Source: Acidobacteriota bacterium | GTDB lineage: Bacteria; Acidobacteriota; Blastocatellia; Pyrinomonadales; Pyrinomonadaceae | NCBI GenBank assembly: GCA_020853255.1 | Contig: JADYZI010000437.1 | Span: 1-13,694 of the forward strand | Length of the DNA stretch: 13,694 nt | Reading direction: 5' to 3' | Shown here: one piece after another, positions 6,802-13,045 of the stretch | How the letters are laid out: the number at the start of each line of letters is the position of its first letter | Position numbering within the stretch: position 1 is the first letter of the stretch | The notes under the pieces: model-generated | The model's input: the letters and a program-made list of their open reading frames with translations, nothing else | Databases searched by the model: none | What the model was told of the DNA's origin: nothing | Program-made: the position numbers and the translations under genes

Positions 6802-7786
6802 TCGACCGCCGAGGCCGCTTTCGCCTTCGATGCGGAAAATTGAGCAAGCTTGAACCAAACACCGCCGAGCCGGATTCTTGCTCAATTTCGAACTCTTCCG
6901 CGTCAAACTCAAAGCGTTCTTTTAAGGCAGCCAATGCCCGGGCAGCATTGATGTCGGCCATTTGGGCAAGGCTTGCGAAAAGCCGCTCGCTGATCCGCCC
7001 CCGAAGGTCCTGAAGCTTTGCTCCGGATGCAAGTGCAAACATCGCATAGCGAAGTTCATCCACACCTAAGCTCGCAAACGCGGCATAATGCTGGCCCGAG
7101 AACTGTGCAAATGCAGACCGCGTAGCAAGATCAGCGGCGCCTGTGTCGTCTCCCGCAAGAGCAACGTCAAAAGCATCGCGTGCAAATCCCGCAGCATCCA
7201 ACACGCTGGCAAAACGCGAGGCCGGAACTCGCCATTCCGACGCATTGGCCGAATGAGGGCTTGGGCTTTTGCGCGGCGTTGTTACATCATTCGAATAAAG
7301 TATCCGTATGTATGGGCGGTTGATCGAATAAAAACCTATCTCAGCCCGGTATGTGGCATCGGCACTAACATCAAACCACCAATTTCCCCGCTCGTCCGCC
7401 CGATAGATCTCTTCATCGCCCGTGCCGCGATTTACCAGCTTGAGCACAAGCATATAGCCGCCTGAATGTCCAAGTGCACGGTTCAGCGTATGAAAAGGGT
7501 TTTTGCCAACAGACCAATAAAAATAAAGCCTGTTCGGCGACTGGAGCAGCAACCGCGCACGATTCCGTCTGGAAAGCTCAGGAAGCTTCGGCGCGGCCAA
7601 CTCAAGGAATTCAGGTGAGCGATCGACAAGCGCAGTCTGGCCGATCTTCTCGGACAGAACAGCTTTGATCGGCCCATCGCCCGCGGCCTTGACCGGCGAG
7701 GTCGCCGCCCATCCCTCGGATACGGCAAACTCGACCGCCTGTCCGTCAACTTCCTTTGAGATCCTTCTGCCAATATTCTCTGCCAT
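6743..7786 (-). CDS. DUF4912 domain protein
   Basis: The 347-residue protein has a DUF4912 core at ~70-170. It shows RARLLLQSPNRLYFYWSV, GYMLVLKLVN, GNWWFDVSADATYRAEIGFY and a short strand before VTTPRKS. The family's function is not established. Its strand pattern is reminiscent of carbohydrate-binding or Ig-like modules, and members often occur near glycogen or GH57 genes, as here (GH57 enzyme at 5750-4113, same strand). Residues 170-347 are less conserved, helix-prone and Ala-rich, ending in a basic stretch (RRRKRPRR). No signal peptide or membrane segment is seen, so it is probably cytoplasmic. The ATG at 7786 has only a weak ribosome site; a promoter candidate lies just upstream. Its 3' end overlaps the converging kinase fragment by 59 bases. 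Confidence 0.85.
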   Translation of the reverse strand: MAENIGRRISKEVDGQAVEFAVSEGWAATSPVKAAGDGPIKAVLSEKIGQTALVDRSPEFLELAAPKLPELSRRNRARLLLQSPNRLYFYWSVGKNPFHTLNRALGHSGGYMLVLKLVNRGTGDEEIYRADERGNWWFDVSADATYRAEIGFYSINRPYIRILYSNDVTTPRKSPSPHSANASEWRVPASRFASVLDAAGFARDAFDVALAGDDTGAADLATRSAFAQFSGQHYAAFASLGVDELRYAMFALASGAKLQDLRGRISERLFASLAQMADINAARALAALKERFEFDAEEFEIEQESGSAVFGSSLLNFPHRRRKRPRRSINFAEHPDLNPAGSHSLPV

Positions 7787-7812
7787 AGAAACCGTCCAGT
7801 GCCAAATCGTTG

Positions 7813-7841
7813 ATTATGCTAACTTTTGACACCGGTTACAA
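7813..7841 (-). promoter_or_regulatory. Candidate sigma-70-like promoter for DUF4912
   Basis: On the - strand, TTGTAA (plus 7836-7841) and CATAAT (plus 7813-7818) are separated by 17 bases. The -10 matches 5 of 6 and the -35 matches 4 of 6. Transcription would begin about 20 bases before the ATG at 7786. This is a pattern match only. Confidence 0.45.
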
Positions 7842-7898
7842 GCCGATGAAGTGTTTTCCGCAAGGGGACGTCCGTGAAAGCACCTTTCATGCACAGCT

Positions 7899-7936
7899 AA
7901 AAAGGCCGGATAACACATCACGCGTCACCCGGCCTT
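7899..7936 (-). terminator. Intrinsic terminator after the 1090-residue BNR/FG-GAP gene
   Basis: Read on the - strand, AAGGCCGG (plus 7929-7936) pairs with CCGGCCTT (plus 7902-7909) across a 19-base loop and is followed by TTTTTAG. It begins 18 bases after the stop codon at 7954. It separates the large exported protein gene from the DUF4912 gene downstream on the same strand. Confidence 0.85.
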
Positions 7937-7953
7937 CTATTGATCGACGGCCA

Positions 7954-10900
7954 TCAGTATATGAAAGCGCTGGGTGTCGGCACGTCTCCGCTCTGACCGA
8001 ACGGAAGCGTCAGGAATCCCACCGAAGAGCAGTTCATATACCAAACGCCTTCCGTGGGGCGGAAAACCGCGACATCGGCCTTGCCGTCGCCGTCATAGTC
8101 CGCGGCGATCGGAATATCGCCCGCTTGGCCCCAGTTTACGCTGTCAAACCCGGCGGTCGATTGGCTTCGGAACCATTGGCCCGTTCCCGGCCGAAACACC
8201 GCCAGGTCGGTCGAGCCATCGCCATCAAAGTCGGCGGGTGCGGGAATATCGCCCGCCTGGCCCCACGTGATCGCTATAAAGCTGCCACCGGACCCAAGCA
8301 CGTACCACGTGCTGTTCGCCGGCCGGAACACAGCTTCATCGCCCCGCCCATCGCCGTCAAAATCGCCGCGGACCGGCTTATCACCTGCCGTTCCAAAGAC
8401 CGTGCTCGTCAGCGGGCCGGCTGACAGAGACCGGGCATACCAGGTGTTGGTGGATTCACGATACACGACAAGGTCGGTCGTCCCGTCATTGTCTCGGTCG
8501 GTCGGAACGGGCAGGTCACCCGCCGTACCCCAACCAGCGGAGACGAACGACTGGCTTCCCGACAGAAAGATATACCAGACACCCTCAGAAGGCCTGAACA
8601 CCGCAATGTCGGTCTTCGCATCGCCGTCATAATCCGCCGGTGCAAGCTTGTCACCGGCCACGCCCCACTGCATGCCGGTATATCCTGCCGTAGTTTGCAG
8701 TAAATACCAGATGTTGTCAGTCGGACGCATTACTGTGAGGTCCGCCTTACGATCGCCGTCATAGTCGAAAAGGGACGGCCGTGCCGCGAGATCGTATTCG
8801 TACATGCCGCGTCCGTGGGTCGCAATGCGAAGCAGCCTTTGAGTACGGTGAAACTCCATCCCAAAAACCGCCACACGCGGCAGCCCGTCGCTAAACGGCT
8901 CCCACGATGCTCCGCCGTCGATCGAACGAAACACACCGATATCAGTGCCGGCAAAAATATCCTGCGAGTTGGCGGGGTCGATCGCGAACGCATTTACCGG
9001 AACATCAGGTATCCCGGAACCGGAGGCTGCCCACGTCGGTGACGGTGAGAGCAGATTTGTTGTCTTCCACACATGCTGGCCGGCGGGCAGGCCGAAGCCA
9101 TTCAATGCGACGTAGGCAACATTTGCGTTCGCCGGATCAATGGCGACGCGGCCGACATAACGTCCTGGGATCGGCCCGGTGATATTGGTCATCGACGTCG
9201 CTCCCGCTGTGGTCGAAACAAATATCGTGCCTCCGGTCGTTCCGACAAGCCGGACGTTGTCATCCTGCGCCGAAACGGCAATGGCACTGATGCGAGAGGG
9301 CAGAACGCCGCTGACGTCGGTCATTGTCGTGCCCGTATTGGCGGAACGATAGAGCCGTGTCGTGCCAAAATAGAGCGTTGACGGGTTTCCAGGCCCATGC
9401 ACCATCGGCGCATAAAAAAGCACTGCATCATTACAATCGATCCCGTTGTTCGACGTTCCGTTCTGACAGCCCAAAAATGCCGACCAGTTCGGGTCGCCAT
9501 TGCTGACTGTGGTCGTCGCCCGGACAAATCCGATCTGCGACGTGGTTTGGTTGAAATACGTATGGTACGCGGTAACGCTTGTCGGTGAAGCCGAATTTTG
9601 ATCGATCACGCTAAAGCCGCCATCGCCGCCGTCCGATCTGACCCAACTGGTGCCGTCAGGGGCAAGGAACTGGGTTCCATTATCCTGTGTCCCCCCAAGC
9701 GTGTAGTTGCGGTCCACCGGGTGGAGCGAAATGCCCTGGAATTGCGTCGCGCTGAATGACGTGTTGTTGAGCGACGTCCATACGATCGGTGTCGCATCAA
9801 CATTATCGGTGCGCCAAACGCCGCCGTCACTGCCAAAGTAAACCACGTTCGGGCTCGAAGGAGATACCGCAAAGGCCTGCGTATCAACGTGAAGATTGGC
9901 GGAACTGCTCGTAAAGGTCGAACCCCCGTTTATCGACCGCGCAAAAACAAGCGCGGGAGAACCGCCGAGGTAAACCTTGTTCGGGTCGACCGGGTCAACC
10001 GCTACCGCGATATCGTAAAAACACTGCGGATTGCAAAAACCGGCACCCCCCGCCGCCGGATTGAACGTCACGCCTCCATCAATGGATTTGAAGAGCGTTC
10101 CGTTCGACGTGCCCGCCGCAGCATAGATCGTCACCACCGCACCCGAACGATTGGCCGCTAATTCTGTTCGCCCCGCGGACGTTCCGTCACCAGTCGTCAG
10201 CGATCGGGTGAAAGTTGGCGTCGGATCATAGGCGTTCGCGGTGCGATAAACTCCGCCATCGCCGCCCAGGCCGACAACCGACACGACAAGGAGATTCGGG
10301 TCCGCCGGATCACTCGCCGCATCCGCGATCGAGCGGCTAGTTGACAATGTGCCCTGAATGGCCAGCTTTTCGAAAACCGGATTCGCAGCCATTGCATTGG
10401 TCGTCCGATAAACACCTGAGCTCGGCAGCGTCGCCCCGCCGGTCGAACCGCCAATACCCGCGACACCCTGGGCCGACGTCACGATCAGCCGGTTCGGATC
10501 CGTCGGGTGAACAAGGATCTCGCTGATCCCGCGGCCCGTAAATACATCGGCACCTCCCGAATTCTTGTTCAGCGGGCCCGTAATAACAGGGTTCGTATCA
10601 GCGTTCGTTATGCGATAGACTCCAACGCCAAAGAAACTGTCCAATGAGAATGCCGTCTCGCCGGTCCCAATGAAAACTGTCGAAGGGTCCGACGGCGATA
10701 TCGCTATTGCCCCGACGGATAGTGTCAGTGCACCATCCAATAAAGGCGTCCAGCTTGCACCGCCGTTAGTAGAACGATAAACGCCGCCCTGGGCCGCTCC
10801 CGCATAAACAATGTTCGGGTTCGTCGGGTGAACTGCCAACGCGACAACGCGTCCGCTGTAAGACGTGCTCGCATTCACCGGTATCGGCGCTGGCCCAAGC

Positions 10901-11226
10901 GGATGCCATTGCTGGACCGCCGTTCGGCGTTCACCGCGTGCCGCACGCCGGGCATTGCGCTCCGCCTCGCTGCGCTTCATGTCGATGATCGCAAGGCTTC
11001 GCGAACCCTGCGTTGCCGTATCAACGCCCCGCCACATTGCGATCTGCTCGTTGCGAAGGTTCCAATATTCTGCCTTATCGATCTTGACGCTGTTCCCAGG
11101 CAGATCCGGTTCGTCTTCGTCAAAGATCTTTCCTGCGCGTTTGTCGGCGGCGGTATACCACCATGCCGAAATGGCAACGACTGAGAGGGCGGCAATAACG
11201 ACAAGTATCGCTCGAAATGATTTCAC
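7954..11226 (-). CDS. Large exported BNR/Asp-box propeller protein with C-terminal FG-GAP repeats
   Basis: The 1090-residue protein starts with a hydrophobic segment (~6-24) after MKSFRA, either a signal peptide or an uncleaved membrane anchor. A charged linker (~28-108) follows. Residues ~110-815 hold many BNR/Asp-box or sortilin-like propeller repeats, for example GGVYRSTNGGASW (~148-159) and GVFRSIDGGASW near the end of this region, with interspersed HPTNPNIVYAG, SPSDPSTVFIGTG-type strands. Residues ~821-1090 are FG-GAP repeats with DxDxDGxxD loops (DYDGDRKAD, DFDGDGSTD, DYDGDGKAD among six), each followed by AVFRP and WY motifs; the last repeat is cut short. Export and a role in surface binding or adhesion are inferred; no hydrolase active site is recognised. 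The GTG at 11226 is chosen because GGAGG (plus 11234-11238) lies 7 bases upstream and the signal-like segment starts right after. A terminator follows. Confidence 0.88.
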   Translation of the reverse strand: MKSFRAILVVIAALSVVAISAWWYTAADKRAGKIFDEDEPDLPGNSVKIDKAEYWNLRNEQIAMWRGVDTATQGSRSLAIIDMKRSEAERNARRAARGERRTAVQQWHPLGPAPIPVNASTSYSGRVVALAVHPTNPNIVYAGAAQGGVYRSTNGGASWTPLLDGALTLSVGAIAISPSDPSTVFIGTGETAFSLDSFFGVGVYRITNADTNPVITGPLNKNSGGADVFTGRGISEILVHPTDPNRLIVTSAQGVAGIGGSTGGATLPSSGVYRTTNAMAANPVFEKLAIQGTLSTSRSIADAASDPADPNLLVVSVVGLGGDGGVYRTANAYDPTPTFTRSLTTGDGTSAGRTELAANRSGAVVTIYAAAGTSNGTLFKSIDGGVTFNPAAGGAGFCNPQCFYDIAVAVDPVDPNKVYLGGSPALVFARSINGGSTFTSSSANLHVDTQAFAVSPSSPNVVYFGSDGGVWRTDNVDATPIVWTSLNNTSFSATQFQGISLHPVDRNYTLGGTQDNGTQFLAPDGTSWVRSDGGDGGFSVIDQNSASPTSVTAYHTYFNQTTSQIGFVRATTTVSNGDPNWSAFLGCQNGTSNNGIDCNDAVLFYAPMVHGPGNPSTLYFGTTRLYRSANTGTTMTDVSGVLPSRISAIAVSAQDDNVRLVGTTGGTIFVSTTAGATSMTNITGPIPGRYVGRVAIDPANANVAYVALNGFGLPAGQHVWKTTNLLSPSPTWAASGSGIPDVPVNAFAIDPANSQDIFAGTDIGVFRSIDGGASWEPFSDGLPRVAVFGMEFHRTQRLLRIATHGRGMYEYDLAARPSLFDYDGDRKADLTVMRPTDNIWYLLQTTAGYTGMQWGVAGDKLAPADYDGDAKTDIAVFRPSEGVWYIFLSGSQSFVSAGWGTAGDLPVPTDRDNDGTTDLVVYRESTNTWYARSLSAGPLTSTVFGTAGDKPVRGDFDGDGRGDEAVFRPANSTWYVLGSGGSFIAITWGQAGDIPAPADFDGDGSTDLAVFRPGTGQWFRSQSTAGFDSVNWGQAGDIPIAADYDGDGKADVAVFRPTEGVWYMNCSSVGFLTLPFGQSGDVPTPSAFIY

Positions 11227-11233
11227 GCTTTTT

Positions 11234-11238
11234 CCTCC
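11234..11238 (-). promoter_or_regulatory. Shine-Dalgarno GGAGG deciding a GTG start
   Basis: On the - strand, GGAGG stands 7 bases before GTG at 11226. No ATG in frame fits as well, so this site supports a GTG start for the large exported protein. Confidence 0.8.
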
Positions 11239-11387
11239 GGATTCGGAACTTCTGATAATTTGAACTAATTGTGGATAGCTGCATCAACGAGAAAGTTGAC
11301 GAGATATATTCCTCTTTTTTTAGGAAAAATTCCAGTGCGGATCTAAAGAAGCGATATTTCGACCGTGTCCTGATCTTGCATTTTACT

Positions 11388-11453
11388 TTACGTCTCTTTG
11401 CGCGCTTGACGTAAGGTAACGCCCGGTTTCCCGCAAAGTCGCCAACACCGCAG
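11388..11453. repeat. Imperfect inverted repeat in the gap after the protease gene
   Basis: The gap 11227-11453 has no gene. Near its right end CTTTGCG (11396-11402) pairs with CGCAAAG (11432-11438), with looser matching on both sides (TTACGTCTC..., ...TCGCCAACACCGCAG). The word use (CTTTGCG, CGCAAAG) is like the repeats at 5772-5797 and, loosely, 801-899 and 12591-12684. There is no T tract placed to make it a convincing terminator for the protease gene. Confidence 0.45.
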
Positions 11454-11954
11454 CTAGATAGAGAGGCTCGCGTAGAATTCAAGGCGTTGACGAACCAGAT
11501 CTTCAGGCAGCCCTTCGAGCTCGATCAGTTCCTGCGCGGTTCGGCTTTCGACCAATGGACGCGGGATGATGGCGCATGCCGCAAAAACATCAGCCTCAAA
11601 TTCTTTTCGCGTCCTGCGTCCGATCCCGTGAAAATTTGCCGTCGCCCCATGGTCGGGCGCATGGATGAGATAATGTGCAAATTCGTGAAACATCACAAAC
11701 AACTTGTTCGGCGGCGGCAGATTGCTGTTGATCGCAATATAGTGGCGGCCAAGCAGCGAATAGTAGAATCCGCTCACACGAAGCGGCATCTCCAGCACAG
11801 TTATTTTGTGCCGCTTGCAAAGACGGTGAAAATCATCCTCGGCCAAGGCGCTTTCATTCCACCGGCAATTTAGGTCGAGAAATTTCTTGATCGAGAAGCG
11901 CATATCGGGAAGTTTCGCGGCCGCGGCTGTTCTGCACGCTGTACAATGTACCAC
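11454..11954 (-). CDS. ImmA/IrrE-family metallopeptidase
   Basis: The 166-residue protein carries the zinc-protease motif HEFAHYLIH (HExxH, 90-94 from the GTG). A downstream acidic ligand region, RKEFEADVFAACAIIP (~116-131), matches the ImmA/IrrE (COG2856) layout. A strand before the motif, GRHYIAINSNLPPPNKLFVMF, is typical. Known relatives cleave a partner XRE repressor: ImmA with ImmR in ICEBs1, IrrE with DdrO in Deinococcus. The XRE gene lies 29 bases upstream on the same strand, so the two probably form one operon and a repressor-protease switch. The start is uncertain: GTG 11954 gives an N-terminus with CTAC, while ATG 11903 gives MRFSIKKFLDLN, which looks more like a domain start. Neither has a clear ribosome site. 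No mobile-element genes are visible nearby. Confidence 0.87.
   Translation of the reverse strand: MVHCTACRTAAAAKLPDMRFSIKKFLDLNCRWNESALAEDDFHRLCKRHKITVLEMPLRVSGFYYSLLGRHYIAINSNLPPPNKLFVMFHEFAHYLIHAPDHGATANFHGIGRRTRKEFEADVFAACAIIPRPLVESRTAQELIELEGLPEDLVRQRLEFYASLSI
11941..11951. promoter_or_regulatory. Short palindrome GTACAATGTAC at the protease start
   Basis: GTACA-A-TGTAC is a perfect 5-bp inverted repeat around one base. It overlaps the first codons of the protease if the GTG at 11954 is used, or lies upstream of ATG 11903. It could be an operator, but 11-bp palindromes also occur by chance. Confidence 0.3.
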
Positions 11955-11960
11955 AGATCA

Positions 11961-11990
11961 CACATAAAAGGAAGGTTGATCTTTTATGTG
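11961..11990. repeat. Perfect 10-bp inverted repeat between the repressor and protease genes
   Basis: CACATAAAAG (11961-11970) and CTTTTATGTG (11981-11990) pair perfectly around a 10-base spacer. The right arm covers the stop codon of the XRE gene (11984-11986). The stem is AT-rich and is not followed by a T tract, so it is a poor terminator. It may be an mRNA hairpin tuning expression of the second gene, or an operator. Confidence 0.5.
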
Positions 11991-12520
11991 TTTCGCAGCG
12001 TGCGGTCGAGGACTTTTTTAGCGTCACGCAACGCGTCCAGTTTCTCCTCGTGGGTAAAACTCTCCCAGCCTCGGAAAAATACAACGCCGAAATCCGCCGG
12101 ATATTCGCGGCCTTCGTACAGAAACCATTCGTTCATTACACTCTGCGGATCACCAAGTCGCATGATCGAACCGACCACGTCGAATGCCGGTGGCTCATCG
12201 ATAGCTCCAAGGTCGTCCGCCAGGCCCACACCGCGTTCGGCAAGCAATCTCTGAACGATACTGACAACCCGTTCTTCGAGTAAACGGTCCAGATCGACGG
12301 GGCGCTCACCCAACACATACATCGGTCCCTTTCCCGTCAACAGCCAGTTTAGCGATACGCCCGTATTTTCCGCGATCTTGATAAGAACATCTGGTGCAGG
12401 CATTCGTCCCTGAAAATAGTTGCGAATTGTCGCATGCGGAACATCGATCCGCCGAGCCACCTCGGCCATCGTCGCTTGGTCAAATGCCTGTTTCAGCCTT
12501 TCAGTAAATCCTGCGCTCAT
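11984..12520 (-). CDS. XRE-family (phage CI-like) transcriptional repressor
   Basis: The 178-residue protein has an N-terminal helix-turn-helix: MAEVARRIDVPHATIRNYFQG (~18-38) holds the two DNA-binding helices. The stretch TGVSLNWLLTGKGP (53-66) is characteristic of phage CI-like repressors. Residues ~70-178 have no domain I recognise and lack the Ser/Lys signature of LexA-type self-cleaving repressors, so cleavage would have to come from outside. The ImmA-type protease encoded next on the same strand is the natural candidate. The ATG at 12520 follows an AGGA-like site placed rather close. A perfect 14-bp palindrome ends 9 bases before the ATG, which suggests the protein represses its own gene. 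Targets beyond its operon are unknown; the adjacent tRNA raises the possibility of a past integrative element, though no integrase is present. Confidence 0.9.
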   Translation of the reverse strand: MSAGFTERLKQAFDQATMAEVARRIDVPHATIRNYFQGRMPAPDVLIKIAENTGVSLNWLLTGKGPMYVLGERPVDLDRLLEERVVSIVQRLLAERGVGLADDLGAIDEPPAFDVVGSIMRLGDPQSVMNEWFLYEGREYPADFGVVFFRGWESFTHEEKLDALRDAKKVLDRTLRNT

Positions 12521-12529
12521 TTCCTGCTT

Positions 12530-12543
12530 ACAACGATCGTTGT
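12530..12543. promoter_or_regulatory. Perfect 14-bp palindrome, candidate operator of the XRE repressor
   Basis: ACAACGATCGTTGT is its own reverse complement over 14 bases. It stands between a -10-like element (12549-12554) and the XRE start codon (12520), covering the expected transcription start. Position and symmetry fit an autorepressor site for a dimeric helix-turn-helix protein. Confidence 0.65.
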
Positions 12544-12548
12544 GCCAA

Positions 12549-12578
12549 AGAATAGCTTCAAACCTTGCCCCAACGCAA
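12549..12578 (-). promoter_or_regulatory. Candidate promoter of the XRE-protease pair
   Basis: On the - strand, TTGCGT (plus 12573-12578) and TATTCT (plus 12549-12554) are 18 bases apart. Transcription would start inside or just before the palindrome at 12530-12543. The match to consensus is moderate. Confidence 0.4.
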
Positions 12579-12590
12579 GCAATTCAACGT

Positions 12591-12684
12591 CTTTGTGGCC
12601 TTTGTGTCTTCACTTTCGTGCTCTTTGTGGTGGACGGATCTTCAACCCAAAAGAACACGGAGCGAAGATGCACGGCGCGCAAGG
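12591..12684. repeat. Imperfect inverted repeat between the repressor and tRNA-Thr
   Basis: The gap 12521-12821 holds the repressor control region, this repeat and the tRNA promoter. Left arm 12591-12630 (CTTTGTGGCCTTTGTGTCTT..., ending CTCTTTGTGG) pairs imperfectly with right arm 12651-12684 (AAGAACACGGAGCGAAG...). The vocabulary resembles the element at 801-899. Short open frames crossing it look like chance. Confidence 0.5.
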
Positions 12685-12723
12685 AAGAAAATCGAACTGA
12701 TTTATGGCCAATACACAAACTGC

Positions 12724-12753
12724 TTGACAGCGAAATGCCCGCACAGGTATATT
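12724..12753 (+). promoter_or_regulatory. Sigma-70 promoter of tRNA-Thr
   Basis: TTGACA (12724-12729) matches the -35 consensus exactly. TATATT (12748-12753) follows after 18 bases. Transcription would begin near 12760, giving a leader of about 60 bases before the tRNA. Confidence 0.75.
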
Positions 12754-12821
12754 CTGAAGTTCGGCCTCGCGGCCCGCCTTGTCCGATCAACCGGTCAAAT
12801 TGGGCTCGTTTCCAAATTCAA

Positions 12822-12897
12822 GCCACCCTAGCTCAGTTGGTAGAGCATTCGATTCGTAATCGAAAGGTCGTCGGTTCAAATCCGACGGGTGGCTCCA
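12822..12897 (+). tRNA. tRNA-Thr (anticodon CGU), CCA encoded
   Basis: All arms are visible. The acceptor stem is GCCACCC (12822-12828) with GGGTGGC (12887-12893). The D arm is GCTCAGTTGGTAGAGC. The anticodon stem TTCGA/TCGAA holds the loop TTCGTAA, giving anticodon CGT, which reads ACG (Thr). The T arm GTCGG/CCGAC holds the loop TTCAAAT. The discriminator is T, and CCA (12895-12897) is encoded. A consensus promoter lies upstream and a terminator downstream. Confidence 0.97.
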
Positions 12898-12911
12898 TTA
12901 GATCTCGTTCG

Positions 12912-12945
12912 GCCCGCTTATTTCAGGCGGGCTTTGTTATTTTTG
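12912..12945 (+). terminator. Intrinsic terminator of tRNA-Thr
   Basis: GCCCGC (12912-12917) pairs with GCGGGC (12927-12932) around a 9-base loop, followed by TTTGTTATTTTT. It begins 15 bases after the tRNA CCA and separates it from the transporter gene. Confidence 0.88.
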
Positions 12946-13045
12946 AAACAGGCTTAGGAGCAGGTGATATATTTAGCAGGAGAGGTCAGGCGCGCATATT
13001 ATACTCGAACCGAACGAGGCTGAGTTTCCTGCGCACGAGCTGAGT

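Noticed and set aside
8267..8632. Long + strand open frames opposite the large FG-GAP/BNR gene
   Set aside because: They are antisense shadows of a GC-rich repeat-coding region; their translations are low-complexity and Arg/Pro-rich.
11266..11277. DnaA-box-like TATCCACA on the - strand
   Set aside because: A single near-match in an AT-rich gap, with no cluster and no origin genes.
12996..13005. TATTATACT as a -10 for the transporter gene
   Set aside because: No acceptable -35 lies 16-18 bases upstream.
12420..13043. 207-codon + strand open frame spanning the repressor control region and tRNA
   Set aside because: It crosses a clear tRNA gene, its promoter and its terminator, and has no recognisable domain; it is a chance frame.
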